Below are positions 54,042 through 63,931 of a DNA stretch of 64,000 nucleotides, piece after piece. The notes beneath the pieces are model-generated. The model saw nothing but the letters and a program-made list of their open reading frames with translations. It had not been told where the DNA came from and did no database searches. This stretch comes from Bacteroidia bacterium (GTDB taxonomy: Bacteria; Bacteroidota; Bacteroidia; Flavobacteriales; Flavobacteriaceae). The translations under genes were made by a program, and so were the position numbers. The stretch lies in contig JAUIDI010000003.1 of the NCBI GenBank assembly GCA_030428705.1, positions 496,001 to 560,000 of the forward strand. The letters run 5' to 3'. How positions within the stretch are numbered: position 1 is the stretch's first letter; every line of letters begins with the position of its first letter.

Positions 54042-55967
54042 ATGCTGAACGTCCATAATCTTTCCGTTTCCTTTGGAGGCGAATATCTATTCGAGGAAAT
54101 ATCATTCCGTTTGAACGGGGGTGATCGTATCGGACTGATTGGTAAAAATGGTGCCGGTAAGTCCACGCTGTTAAAATTGTTATCGAAAAATATGCCGTTT
54201 GATTCTGGCACGATCGCTGTCGAGAAGGAAGTCAAAATCGGTTTTCTTCGGCAAGATATTGATTTTGAACAGGGGAGAACGGTATTGGAAGAGGCCTATC
54301 AAGCCTTTCATGAGTTAAAAGGACTGGAGCAACGTTTAGACGATATCAATCAACAACTGGCAGATCGTACCGATTATGAAAGTGATATTTACCATCAATT
54401 GATGGTCGATCTAAACGAAGTTGCCCATCGTTATGATATTTTAGGAGGATACAACTATCAAGGCGATACTGAAAAGATACTGCAAGGCCTTGGGTTCCGT
54501 CGTGAGGATTTCAATAAAAAAACAGATACTTTTTCTGGAGGTTGGCGAATGCGGATCGAACTGGCCAAGCTTTTATTGCAAAGTAATGATGTACTCTTGT
54601 TGGATGAACCTACCAACCATTTAGACATAGAATCGATTATTTGGTTGGAGCAATTTTTGAAAAACTTTACTGGGGCGGTGGTTATTGTATCGCACGATAA
54701 AATGTTCTTGGACAACGTTACCAATAGAACCATCGAAATCTCCTTGGGCCGTATTTACGACTACAACAAACCCTATTCTAAATATCTGAAGTTGCGGCAA
54801 GAGATTAAGCAACAACAATTGAATGCGCAAAAGAATCAGGAAAAGGAGATACAACAGGCAGAAAGATTGATCGAAAAGTTCCGGGCAAAAAGCACCAAGG
54901 CCTCAATGGCCCAATCGATGATAAAGAAATTGGATAAGATGGAACGCATCGAGGTGGATGAAGATGACAATGCGGTCATGAACGTTCGTTTCCCAATTTC
55001 GATTACCCCGGGCAAAGTTGTAACCGAAATCGAGAACCTATCGAAAAGTTATGGGGACAATTTGGTCATTAAAAATATAAATCTGCTTATTGAACGTGAT
55101 AGCAAAACGGCATTTGTCGGCCAGAACGGGCAGGGTAAGTCCACTTTGGCAAAAATCATAGTGGGAGATTTGGATTATCAAGGGCATTTAAAGCTGGGCC
55201 ATAATGTGCAAATAGGCTATTTCGCCCAGAACCAGGCCGAATATCTGGAAGGTTCAAAAACAGTTTTGGATACCATGATCGATGCCGCTAACGAAAAGAA
55301 CCGTAGCAAGGTTCGCGATATTTTAGGATCTTTTCTTTTTAGGGGCGATGAGGTGGAGAAATACGTAAAAGTACTGTCCGGAGGTGAAAGAAACAGGTTG
55401 GCTTTGGCAAAAATGCTCTTGCAGCCCTTCAATGTCCTTGTAATGGACGAACCTACGAACCATTTGGACATCAAATCGAAAAATGTACTCAAACAGGCCC
55501 TACAAAATTTTGAGGGCACCTTGATCCTTGTGTCGCACGACCGTGACTTTCTGCAAGGATTGACCAACAAGGTATACGAATTCAAAGACAAGAAAATCAA
55601 GGAGTATTTAGGCGACATCGATTTTTATCTTGAGGAAAGAAGTGCGGAAAACTTCAGGACCATAGAAAAAAAGGAGGAAAAAGCAGGGAATTCCAATAGA
55701 AATGTACTCGATAAAAATAAAGGGGCGTCTTTTAAGGATCAGAAAGAAATCAAATCTTTGAAGAACAAACTAAGTTCGACTGAAAGCAAGATTGCTACAC
55801 TTGAAAAAGCAATAGCTGAAATCGATCATGAATTGCTTATGAATTATGACCAAACCATTGCCGAACCGCATTTTTTCGAAAACTACCAAAAGAAGAAATC
55901 CGATTTGGAAAACCTCATGAAAAATTGGGAAACCATTACTTTGAAACTTGAAGAATTAGCGAGCTGA
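54042..55967 (+). CDS. ABC-F family ATPase (Uup/EttA-like ribosome-associated)
   Basis: The 641-residue protein has two ABC ATPase domains with Walker A GKNGAGKST and GQNGQGKST, signatures TFSGGWRMR and VLSGGERNR, and Walker B LLLDEPTNHLD and LVMDEPTNHLD. A charged inter-domain linker lies at about residues 250-310, and a C-terminal coiled coil ends the protein. No membrane helices are present, so it is a translation factor or antibiotic-resistance-type ABC-F rather than a transporter. It resembles Uup most in having the C-terminal coiled coil. Confidence 0.93.
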   Translation: MLNVHNLSVSFGGEYLFEEISFRLNGGDRIGLIGKNGAGKSTLLKLLSKNMPFDSGTIAVEKEVKIGFLRQDIDFEQGRTVLEEAYQAFHELKGLEQRLDDINQQLADRTDYESDIYHQLMVDLNEVAHRYDILGGYNYQGDTEKILQGLGFRREDFNKKTDTFSGGWRMRIELAKLLLQSNDVLLLDEPTNHLDIESIIWLEQFLKNFTGAVVIVSHDKMFLDNVTNRTIEISLGRIYDYNKPYSKYLKLRQEIKQQQLNAQKNQEKEIQQAERLIEKFRAKSTKASMAQSMIKKLDKMERIEVDEDDNAVMNVRFPISITPGKVVTEIENLSKSYGDNLVIKNINLLIERDSKTAFVGQNGQGKSTLAKIIVGDLDYQGHLKLGHNVQIGYFAQNQAEYLEGSKTVLDTMIDAANEKNRSKVRDILGSFLFRGDEVEKYVKVLSGGERNRLALAKMLLQPFNVLVMDEPTNHLDIKSKNVLKQALQNFEGTLILVSHDRDFLQGLTNKVYEFKDKKIKEYLGDIDFYLEERSAENFRTIEKKEEKAGNSNRNVLDKNKGASFKDQKEIKSLKNKLSSTESKIATLEKAIAEIDHELLMNYDQTIAEPHFFENYQKKKSDLENLMKNWETITLKLEELAS

Positions 55968-56152
55968 CCCGGTAATCGTGCGATGGTTTTTCCTACACAA
56001 CAAAAAATATAGCTTTCACAACAAAAATGGGCGTTTCATCGACCTTTTTTGAATTTAATCTTTAATTTAGCGATATTTGTAAGTAAAATCTGAACAAATT
56101 CTGATTTTCTATAACATCACAATTATCTGAAGATAACGAGTAAATTTAGCTT

Positions 56153-57031
56153 ATGAGAAACCTACTTTCTTTTTTTGTGTTGTGTCTGGTTGCAACGACC
56201 GTTGTTTTGGCAAAGGTTCCTAAAGCTGAGAAAAAAGCTTTACTGGACTTGTATGAAAGTACTAATGGAGACCATTGGGTAAAAAAATGGAATTTAAAAG
56301 CACCGGTTTCCGACTGGTACGGTGTTAAGGTCGAAGATGACCATGTTGTTGAAATAAATTTATTCAGGAACAATTTGATGGGTGCCCTACCGAAGAGCAT
56401 CGGAACTTTCAAGCACCTTACCAAGCTCAATCTAGCCTTTAACAATATTACTGGTGAACTACCTGAAGGTATTGTTTTGTTAAGTAACCTTGAAGTGCTT
56501 AAGTTGGAGATGAACAAGATCAAGGGTGAGATTCCTGAAAGCATTGGTGCCATGGAAAGCCTTAAAGAGTTGACAATGTTCAACAATTTTCTTTCAGGAA
56601 ACATTCCTGAAGGAATCGGAAATATCAGTAATCTGAAAATATTGAATTTATCAAGTAATGCGCTATCGGGGGAAATTCCTAGTGCATTGGGAGATTTGGT
56701 ACACCTAGAAAGCCTAGGGCTTTTCGAGAACGATTTACGAGGATTCATACCACGGGAAATGGGCAATTTGGTGAAGATGAAAGAACTCGTACTGGCCAAC
56801 AATAGGTTGACCGGTGCCATCCCAGAAGAGTTCGGTCAATTGGCCAGCCTGCAAGTGTTTCAGATTCAGAACAATCAATTCAATTCTTTCGAAAATTTAA
56901 AGATGATGGATTCGCGCCAATTTTTGGTATTCGACTATGACGATGAAAATAAAACCGATTTCAAAGACATAAACTTTAGTAAGACAAGAATGGCCGACAC
57001 GAAATTCGAAGACGATATTGATAATGATTGA
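56153..57031 (+). CDS. Secreted leucine-rich-repeat protein (plant-type LRR)
   Basis: The 292-residue protein has a signal peptide (LCLVATTVVLAKV), an N-terminal cap resembling that of receptor-type LRRs (ALLDLYESTNGDHWVKKWN), and about seven 24-residue repeats of the form LxxLxxLxLxxNxLxGxIPxxIGxL, at roughly residues 60-240. The tail is short and acidic. I see no type IX secretion C-terminal domain and no lipobox, so it is probably periplasmic or released. The ligand is unknown. The 185-base gap upstream has only a near-match GATATTTG to the -7 consensus. Confidence 0.85.
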   Translation: MRNLLSFFVLCLVATTVVLAKVPKAEKKALLDLYESTNGDHWVKKWNLKAPVSDWYGVKVEDDHVVEINLFRNNLMGALPKSIGTFKHLTKLNLAFNNITGELPEGIVLLSNLEVLKLEMNKIKGEIPESIGAMESLKELTMFNNFLSGNIPEGIGNISNLKILNLSSNALSGEIPSALGDLVHLESLGLFENDLRGFIPREMGNLVKMKELVLANNRLTGAIPEEFGQLASLQVFQIQNNQFNSFENLKMMDSRQFLVFDYDDENKTDFKDINFSKTRMADTKFEDDIDND

Positions 57032-57070
57032 TCGACCATGGAACATTTTGGTCAAAACAAAATTCAATTA

Positions 57071-57098
57071 AAAGGGATGCTTACTAGCGTCCCTTTTT
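57071..57098 (+). terminator. Rho-independent terminator of the LRR gene
   Basis: A 10-bp stem (AAAGGGATGC / GCGTCCCTTT, one G-T type pair) with a TTACTA loop is followed by TT GC TTTG on the plus strand. Confidence 0.75.
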
Positions 57099-57160
57099 GC
57101 TTTGTCGGGGAGCCTTTTATATTTAAGATATATTTAACTAAAGTCGCTTAAACCAATAGT

Positions 57161-57168
57161 TAGTTTTG
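57161..57168 (+). promoter_or_regulatory. Probable -7 element of the RND efflux operon
   Basis: TAGTTTTG is an exact TAnnTTTG match 32 bases before the adaptor ATG, giving a leader of about 28 bases. No -33 TTG or regulator gene is evident nearby. Confidence 0.4.
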
Positions 57169-57199
57169 TACTCTAATCCAAAGCCAACCTTAGCATTAC

Positions 57200-58315
57200 A
57201 TGAACAAAAGAAAAATAATACTATCTGTTTTAGGAGTGCTTCTGATTATTGCCTCCATTTACGGGGCAATTGCCATTGTCAATAGTAAGAACATGCCCAA
57301 ACCTCGACCTGAAAAGGTCGTTAAGACTGTTTTTGTCGATACGGTCAAAAATGGTATCGTAGATATCGTCGTGCCGGCCAATGGAAATTTGAAGGCCAAG
57401 CAACGCGTTGAGCTTTATGCAGAGGTGCAAGGTGTATTCAACCAGGGAAACAAGCTTTTTAGGGCCGGACAACAATACAGGAAAGGGGAGACAATTATAA
57501 GGATCGACGCGGCCGAATATGCCGCCTCTGTACAATCCGCCAAAAGTAACCTCTACAATCAGATTACCTCGATCATGCCCGATTTGCGATTGGACTATCC
57601 CGAGGTCTTCGACAAATGGCAAAAGTATCTGAATGGTTTCGATATGGCCAAGAGCACACCGCAACTTCCTGACATGATTTCGGACAAGGAGAAGTATTTC
57701 ATTTCGGGGCGCGGTATCCTCACAAGTTATTACAATGTCAAAAATCTTGAACAACGCCTGGCCAAGTATAGAATTGCCGCACCCTTTAATGGAGTACTTA
57801 CCGAAGCTTTGGTCACCGAGGGAACATTAATCCGTTCCGGTCAGAAATTGGGCGAGTTCATCAATACCGATGTATACGAATTGGAGGTCGCCGTTAGCAA
57901 AACCTATAGCGATCTGCTTAAGTTGGGCGAAAAGGTCGAACTCTTGGATCTAGAGGGTGAAAAAACCTATATAGGTACCGTATCTCGAATCAATGGTAAT
58001 GTAGACCAGGCCTCACAGACCATAAAGGCATTCATTGAAGTAAAGGATGAAAGCTTGAAAGAAGGGATGTACCTTGAGGCCAACTTGAGCGCTAAAAAGG
58101 AAACGGATGCCATAGAAGTCGATAGGGGTCTATTACTTGAAAATGATAGGATCTTTGTGGTGAAAGACTCGATTTTAGACCTTATTGATGTAAGGCCGGT
58201 TTATTTCTCGAATAAAAAAGTAGTCCTCAAGGATGTGCCCGATGGCATTACAATAGTCTCAAAACCTGTCGTAGGTGCCTATGCGGGTATGTTGGTCAAG
58301 GTTTTTGGCGGATAA
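57200..58315 (+). CDS. RND efflux periplasmic adaptor (membrane fusion protein)
   Basis: The 371-residue protein has an N-terminal membrane anchor (ILSVLGVLLIIASIYGAIAIV), a barrel-sandwich/lipoyl part (VDIVVPANGNLKAKQRVELYAEVQGVF), a short hairpin, and a beta-barrel domain (RIAAPFNGVLTEALVTEGTLIRSGQKLGEF). It bridges the inner-membrane pump and the outer-membrane TolC homologue. It is first in a three-gene operon; the pump gene follows after 20 bases. Confidence 0.9.
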   Translation: MNKRKIILSVLGVLLIIASIYGAIAIVNSKNMPKPRPEKVVKTVFVDTVKNGIVDIVVPANGNLKAKQRVELYAEVQGVFNQGNKLFRAGQQYRKGETIIRIDAAEYAASVQSAKSNLYNQITSIMPDLRLDYPEVFDKWQKYLNGFDMAKSTPQLPDMISDKEKYFISGRGILTSYYNVKNLEQRLAKYRIAAPFNGVLTEALVTEGTLIRSGQKLGEFINTDVYELEVAVSKTYSDLLKLGEKVELLDLEGEKTYIGTVSRINGNVDQASQTIKAFIEVKDESLKEGMYLEANLSAKKETDAIEVDRGLLLENDRIFVVKDSILDLIDVRPVYFSNKKVVLKDVPDGITIVSKPVVGAYAGMLVKVFGG

Positions 58316-58335
58316 ACATCGGTTAATATAGAATA

Positions 58336-61300
58336 ATGAAGAACATCATATCCTATTTTATAAAGTATCATGTTGCGGTAGACGTCTTTATCCTGGCGTT
58401 TTTCGTTTTTGGTATTTTCGGTGCTTTGTCGCTCAACTCCTCCTTTTTTCCGTTAGCCGATTCAAGGAATATTGCTATTAGCATCACCTACCCTGGGGCA
58501 TCGCCCCAAGAGGTCGAGGAGGGTATCGTTCTAAAAATAGAAGATAACCTAAAGGGGCTTGAAGGTGTAGACCGGGTTACCTCGACGGCAAGGGAAAACA
58601 GTGGTACCATAAATGTGGAAATCGAAAAGGGGAGGGATGTCGATTTTATGCTCCTCGAGGTAAAGAATGCCGTAGATAGGGTGCCTTCTTTCCCGACGGG
58701 CATGGAACCATTGGTCGTATCAAAATTGGAAGCCATACGGCAGACCATAAGTTTTGCGATAAGCGGGGATCACGTTCCCTTGGCTACCCTGAAGCAAGTC
58801 GGTCGACAAATTGAAAACGAGTTACGTACCATTGACGGTATTTCACAGATTGAAATGTCGGGTTATCCGCAAGAAGAAATCGAGATTGCCGTAAACGAGA
58901 ACAACCTATTGGCCTACAATATGTCCTTCAATGAAGTTGCGCAGGCCGTTGCCAATGCCAATATTCTGGTTACAGGGGGTAATATCAAGACCGATGCGGA
59001 GGAATATTTGATCAGGGCCAATAATCGTTCCTATTATGGTGACGAACTCTCCAATTTGATCATAAGGGCAGATGCTTCGGGTAGTGCGGTCCGCCTGAAG
59101 GACGTAGCGATCATTCGAGATCGTTTTGCAGAATCACCCAATGCTTCTTATTTCGATGGCAATCTTGCGGTAAGCGCCTCAATAACAAGTACGAATACCG
59201 AAGATTTGATCGGTGCTGCCGAGAAGGTCAAGGAATATATCGAAGATTTCAATCAAAAACACAATAACATTAAGCTTGATGTGGTCAGCGACCAGTCGAA
59301 AACCTTGACGCAACGTACCGAACTGCTGACCGAAAATGCCATAATCGGAATGATCTTGGTGTTGGTTTTTCTATCACTGTTTTTGAACACCAGACTTGCT
59401 TTTTGGGTGGCCTTTGGACTTCCGATTTCGTTTTTGGGAATGTTCATTTTTGCAGGCCAATTCGATGTTACCATTAATGTGCTTTCGCTTTTCGGTATGA
59501 TTATCGTTATCGGTATTTTGGTTGATGACGGTATTGTAATCGCCGAAAATATCTATCAACATTATGAAAAAGGAAAATCGCCCATTCAAGCGGCCATAGA
59601 TGGTACCATGGAGGTGATACCGCCTATAGTATCGGCCATTATCACTACGGTACTGGCATTTTCCATTTTTCTTTTTCTGGATGGTCGAATCGGGGAGTTC
59701 TTTAGTGAAGTATCCGTCATCGTAATACTGACCTTGGTCGTCTCCTTGGTCGAGGCCTTGATTATTTTACCCGCCCACTTGGCACATTCCAAAGCCCTTG
59801 CACCTTTAGATAATAATCCAAAAAAAGGATTGGCGAAAGCTTTTGCCAATCTAAGGGTCATCAACGAAATGGGCGATCGTTTTATGATGTGGATGCGCGA
59901 CAAGCTATACAGTCCTGCGTTACGGTTTGCCCTGCGTTATAAGATTTTGACCTTCGCTTTTTTTATGATGGCGTTGATATTGACATTTGGATCAATAGGA
60001 GGTGGTATCGTCAGAACCTCTTTCTTTCCAAGAATAGCCAGTGATAGGGTCGCGGTCGAACTTTTAATGCCCAATGGCACCAATGAAAAAGTCACCGATT
60101 CGATTATTAGCTTGATCGAGGAAAAATCGGTAATCGTTAACCAAGAATTGACCGAGAAATATTTGCAGGGTACCGGGAAAGATCTTTTTGAAAATACGAT
60201 ACGGATTATTGGTCCGGGTTCATCGGCCGCCACTTTGGTAATCAACCTATTGCCGGGGGAAGAACGGCCCGACGCCATACGATCCGATATGGTGACCAAT
60301 CGGTTGCAAGAACTGGTTGGCCCCGTTATCGGGGTCGAAAGCCTTATCTATGGTTCTGGAGGGAATTTCGGGGGTAGTCCGGTTTCGGTATCCCTTCTTG
60401 GGAATAATATTCAAGAGTTGAAAGCGGCGAAAGCGGAATTAAAGACGAATTTGGAGAATAATGCCTTACTGAAGGATGTAGCCGATAATGACCCTGCAGG
60501 TATCAAGGAAATAAGACTGCAACTCAAAGAGAATGCCTATTCGTTGGGATTGGATTTGCGAACCGTGATGAATCAGGTTCGAGCAGGTTTCTTCGGAACA
60601 CAGGCACAGCGTTTTCAGAGAGGACAGGATGAAATCCGTGTTTGGGTGCGCTACGATAGGGAAAACCGTTCTTCGATTACCGATCTTGATGAAATGCGCA
60701 TTACGACGCCCTCAGGTAGTAAAGTCCCTTTAAAAGAAATTGCCGACTACACCATTGAAAGAGGCGACGTTGCGATCAACCATTTAGAAGGGCAACGTGA
60801 AATACAGGTATCCGCCGATATTAAAGATGATAAGACAACGAGCGCTACCGATATCATGGCGGAGATTCGTACCGAGATTATGCCTGATATACAATCGAAA
60901 TACCCGACGGTAACCGCTTCTTATGAAGGGCAGAACCGCGAAGCCAATAAGATGACCGCTTCGTTAAGGGTAGCCGGTCTTTCAGTGCTTTTGTTGATTT
61001 ACATCACTATCGCTTTTACATTCAGAAGTTTTAGTCAGCCTTTGCTATTGCTTCTTTTGGTGCCTTTTAGTTTTACGGCGGTAGCTTGGGGCCATTGGAT
61101 CCATGGTTTTCCAGTAAACATTCTTTCAATGTTGGGTATTATCGCTTTAATAGGTATCATGGTGAACGATGGTCTGGTATTGATAAGTAAATTCAATGGT
61201 AACCTACGGGCAGGAATGAAATTCGATGATGCCATTTACGAAGCGGGGCGGTCAAGGTTTAGGGCGATATTTTTGACGTCGGCAACGACCATAGCCGGAT

Positions 61301-61647
61301 TGGCGCCACTGTTATTGGAAAAAAGCAGACAGGCGCAATTCTTGAAACCAATGGCTATTGCGATAGCGTATGGCATCGGCTTTGCCACTGTATTGACATT
61401 GTTGATGCTCCCGATATTTTTAGCTTTTAACAATCGAATAAAAATGGGCGCCAAGTGGTTGAAAACAGGTGACGATATAAGTAAGGAAGAGGTCGAACGT
61501 GCCATAAAGGAGCAGCAAGAAGAGATGCATATGCAAATCAGCAAGCCTTATCCAGTAAACGGTATTAGCCACAAAGAGCCATCGCCATCTGATACTTCAA
61601 AGAGCGTTAAAAAACCTTCCTTAGAACCTGAAAGCGAAGAATTATAA
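58336..61647 (+). CDS. RND efflux pump permease
   Basis: The 1103-residue permease has the 12-helix, two-large-loop plan of the AcrB/MdtB superfamily. The proton-relay Asp pair is visible in TM4 as GILVDDGIVIAEN, and the second-half equivalent is GIMVNDGLVLISKFN. The N-terminal loop begins SSFFPLADSRNIAISITYPGASPQEVEEGI. The C terminus carries an extra hydrophilic tail of about 60 residues. Substrates are unknown; it is closer to the hydrophobe/amphiphile than to the heavy-metal CzcA branch by my reading. It overlaps the TolC-like gene by one base. Confidence 0.93.
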   Translation: MKNIISYFIKYHVAVDVFILAFFVFGIFGALSLNSSFFPLADSRNIAISITYPGASPQEVEEGIVLKIEDNLKGLEGVDRVTSTARENSGTINVEIEKGRDVDFMLLEVKNAVDRVPSFPTGMEPLVVSKLEAIRQTISFAISGDHVPLATLKQVGRQIENELRTIDGISQIEMSGYPQEEIEIAVNENNLLAYNMSFNEVAQAVANANILVTGGNIKTDAEEYLIRANNRSYYGDELSNLIIRADASGSAVRLKDVAIIRDRFAESPNASYFDGNLAVSASITSTNTEDLIGAAEKVKEYIEDFNQKHNNIKLDVVSDQSKTLTQRTELLTENAIIGMILVLVFLSLFLNTRLAFWVAFGLPISFLGMFIFAGQFDVTINVLSLFGMIIVIGILVDDGIVIAENIYQHYEKGKSPIQAAIDGTMEVIPPIVSAIITTVLAFSIFLFLDGRIGEFFSEVSVIVILTLVVSLVEALIILPAHLAHSKALAPLDNNPKKGLAKAFANLRVINEMGDRFMMWMRDKLYSPALRFALRYKILTFAFFMMALILTFGSIGGGIVRTSFFPRIASDRVAVELLMPNGTNEKVTDSIISLIEEKSVIVNQELTEKYLQGTGKDLFENTIRIIGPGSSAATLVINLLPGEERPDAIRSDMVTNRLQELVGPVIGVESLIYGSGGNFGGSPVSVSLLGNNIQELKAAKAELKTNLENNALLKDVADNDPAGIKEIRLQLKENAYSLGLDLRTVMNQVRAGFFGTQAQRFQRGQDEIRVWVRYDRENRSSITDLDEMRITTPSGSKVPLKEIADYTIERGDVAINHLEGQREIQVSADIKDDKTTSATDIMAEIRTEIMPDIQSKYPTVTASYEGQNREANKMTASLRVAGLSVLLLIYITIAFTFRSFSQPLLLLLLVPFSFTAVAWGHWIHGFPVNILSMLGIIALIGIMVNDGLVLISKFNGNLRAGMKFDDAIYEAGRSRFRAIFLTSATTIAGLAPLLLEKSRQAQFLKPMAIAIAYGIGFATVLTLLMLPIFLAFNNRIKMGAKWLKTGDDISKEEVERAIKEQQEEMHMQISKPYPVNGISHKEPSPSDTSKSVKKPSLEPESEEL

Positions 61648-63002
61648 TGAAAAAAATTGAATTGCTTGCCCTACTCATATTCTTGATGGGCCAGGGGATA
61701 GTCTTTGCCCAAGAAAAGCTATTATCGAAAGATGAAGCGGTCAGTGTAGCCCTCAATAATAACTTTGGGATCAGGGTCGCCAAGAATCAAGTTGAAATTG
61801 CAGAGAACAATAAAAGTATTTTAAATACAGGCTTTCTGCCGACTTTAATAGGCAATGCCGGGGCAAATTACCAAAGGGATGATAATACCATCGAATTTCC
61901 GGGACAGATCAATGAAGATGGCTCTCCCAGGGCTGATGTCAATATCTACAAGGCCGAGGCCCAACGCTATAATTCTTCATTGAATGCCAATTATACTTTG
62001 TTTGATGGTCTTGGGCGCTTTTATAATTATAAGCGATTGAAGGAACAATATCAACTAAGTGAGCTTCAGGCTAGGGAGACCATCGAAAATACAATGCTGC
62101 AATTGTTCAGCGTTTATTTTGAGATCGCACGGTTGACTGAGAACGAGAATGTTCTGAGTGAGGCCTTGGAAATCTCTACCCAGCGTATCAAGAGAGCCGA
62201 GTATGCATTTGAATATGGCCAGAACACCAAATTGGACATTTTGAACGCCCAAGTCGATGTGACCAATGACAGTATAAATCTCTTGAATACACGATTACAA
62301 TTGGCCAATACAAAGCGAGATTTGAACGTTGTGTTGAACCGAGATCTCAACGAAACTTTTAAGGTGGATACTTTGGTCAATTTTATATCTAAACTTCAAC
62401 TGGAAGAATATATGGCCCAGGCGAAACTGAACAACGTAGCACTTTTGCAGACCGAAAAAAACTTGGCCATCAATGCCTACGATATCAAAGTGAACAAGTC
62501 GGGCTATCTGCCGACATTGGGTTTGAACGGTTCCTATGGTTGGAATTTGAATCAATCGGCCGCCTCGGCGTTTTTTCCGGGCACGAATAACGAAAATACC
62601 AGAAATTTTGTTTTGGGGGCCAGTCTGAGTTGGAATCTTTTCGATGGGGGTGGTACCACTGTACGGGTCAAGAATTCGAAAATTGCGTATGAAAATCAAG
62701 AATTATTGAAAGAACAGGTGGCGTTGGAGGTCGATCGCGATATTAAGAATGCCATGGCCATTTATGAGAATCGGTTGAACATTTTTGAGATTCAAGAACA
62801 GAACGTGGTTACCAACCAGAATAATTTCGAGCGGTCAAAAGAGCAATTTCAACTGGGCAGGATTACTTCGATAGAATTCAGGCAAGCCCAAATCAATCTC
62901 CTAAATGCGCTTACCAATAAAAATTTGGCCAAATACGATGCGAAGTTGGCCGAACTGCAATTGCTTCAATTGACAGGACAACTCTTAAACGTTGAGTTCT
63001 AG
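61647..63002 (+). CDS. TolC-family outer-membrane efflux channel
   Basis: The 451-residue protein has a signal peptide (LALLIFLMGQGIVFAQE) and two internally repeated long-helix halves. Motifs such as EAVSVALNNNFGIRVAKNQVEIAENN and the later AYENQELLKEQVALEVDRDIKNAMAIYENR are typical of TolC-like proteins. It forms the trimeric exit duct for the upstream pump and adaptor. The ATG shares one base with the pump's stop, so the genes are coupled. Confidence 0.93.
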   Translation: MKKIELLALLIFLMGQGIVFAQEKLLSKDEAVSVALNNNFGIRVAKNQVEIAENNKSILNTGFLPTLIGNAGANYQRDDNTIEFPGQINEDGSPRADVNIYKAEAQRYNSSLNANYTLFDGLGRFYNYKRLKEQYQLSELQARETIENTMLQLFSVYFEIARLTENENVLSEALEISTQRIKRAEYAFEYGQNTKLDILNAQVDVTNDSINLLNTRLQLANTKRDLNVVLNRDLNETFKVDTLVNFISKLQLEEYMAQAKLNNVALLQTEKNLAINAYDIKVNKSGYLPTLGLNGSYGWNLNQSAASAFFPGTNNENTRNFVLGASLSWNLFDGGGTTVRVKNSKIAYENQELLKEQVALEVDRDIKNAMAIYENRLNIFEIQEQNVVTNQNNFERSKEQFQLGRITSIEFRQAQINLLNALTNKNLAKYDAKLAELQLLQLTGQLLNVEF

Positions 63003-63016
63003 TTTTTTGTAAAACC

Positions 63017-63178
63017 ATGTACGAGCATTTTTTTCAATGCCCTTATTGTTGGGAAGAAATTTCGATGCTTTTGGACTCGTCGATACCTCTTCAAACTTAT
63101 ATTGAGGATTGTGAGGTATGTTGCAGCCCTATTGAGGTAACAACCTCGCTTCGAGGCTTCCGAGCTGATTGGCTTTGA
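63017..63178 (+). CDS. CPXCG-type cysteine-rich mini-protein, apparently frameshifted at its C terminus
   Basis: The 53-residue ORF begins MYEHFFQCPYCWEEISMLLD and has IEDCEVCC further on, the paired-cysteine (zinc-ribbon-like) layout of the CPXCG family found across Flavobacteriia. After residue 43 (EVTT) the frame gives SLRGFRADWL and stops. The +1 frame from 63150 instead gives FEASELIGFEIRDIGQ and a TAA at 63198-63200, which looks like the normal acidic family tail. So either one base has been gained near 63149 or two lost, a sequencing error is present, or ribosomes shift frame. It starts 14 bases after the TolC stop. The function is unknown. Confidence 0.75.
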   Translation: MYEHFFQCPYCWEEISMLLDSSIPLQTYIEDCEVCCSPIEVTTSLRGFRADWL

Positions 63179-63206
63179 AATCAGGGATATTGGACAGTAA
63201 CTGGCG

Positions 63207-63887
63207 TTAATCCATTATTTTGATTTTTCCTCCAAAAACCTTGTTTTTGTCTACTTCCTTGGGGTTGCCATAAATATTGATCGTTCCACCTGCCCTGACT
63301 TTGGCCGTGACTTTATCGGAGGCATTTACATCAGCTCTGCCACCAGCATTTACCGTTACGGTCGTTTGTTCGGTGTTCAATTTCTCGTTGAAGACCTTGC
63401 CTCCTGCATTTGCTACTACTTCTTGGGTTTTGGCATTCCCCGTCAAAGTTATTTCGCCTCCCGAAGTCGATTTTATTTCGAGTTCATCGATATTCACCTT
63501 TAGGCCCACCTTGCCTCCTTCTTGTACTGCAATTCTCGAGACATCACCTGTCAAGGTGTCGTCCGAATTGATTTTGGCATTTTCGTTCGAGTCTATCAGG
63601 CTGAGGTTTTCAGAATAATAGACTTTGGCCTCGATATCTCCTCCATCCATGTGATTGCCCAATTCCATTCTGATTTTCAAAAGTCCATTTTTATTGGTTA
63701 CTTCCACTTCATCACGATCTTCCCCAGTAATCACGACTTTATTTTCGTTACTTTTTACCAACGTTACTTGAATTCGGTCAAATGCCTTTATTTCCGTAAA
63801 TTTTTCAAGTTCTACCGTGATTTCCTTCTGCGCGAATACGTTGAACGAGGGCAGGCTTATCATGAGGATTAGTATAAGTTGTTTCAT
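63207..63887 (-). CDS. Head-GIN-domain (DUF2807) exported protein
   Basis: The 226-residue protein has a signal peptide (LILMISLPSFNVFAQ) and a repetitive right-handed beta-helix-like region with short Gly-, Asn- and Val-rich strands (GGEITLTGNAKTQEVVANAGGKVFNEKLNTEQT, VNAGGRADVNASDKVTAKVRAGGTINIYGNP). This is the putative auto-transporter adhesin, head GIN domain family. It is probably surface or periplasmic; adhesion is suggested by family name only. It converges with the CPXCG gene. Confidence 0.85.
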   Translation of the reverse strand: MKQLILILMISLPSFNVFAQKEITVELEKFTEIKAFDRIQVTLVKSNENKVVITGEDRDEVEVTNKNGLLKIRMELGNHMDGGDIEAKVYYSENLSLIDSNENAKINSDDTLTGDVSRIAVQEGGKVGLKVNIDELEIKSTSGGEITLTGNAKTQEVVANAGGKVFNEKLNTEQTTVTVNAGGRADVNASDKVTAKVRAGGTINIYGNPKEVDKNKVFGGKIKIMD

Positions 63888-63931
63888 TTTGATTGGTTTT
63901 AACTATGTATGAAATTTAACAAGAAATGTTC

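Noticed and set aside
53978-54235. 86-residue N-terminal extension of the DUF983 protein
   Set aside because: The extension is antisense to the start of the ABC-F gene and does not resemble the family; a -7 box and the family-like N terminus support the start at 53977.
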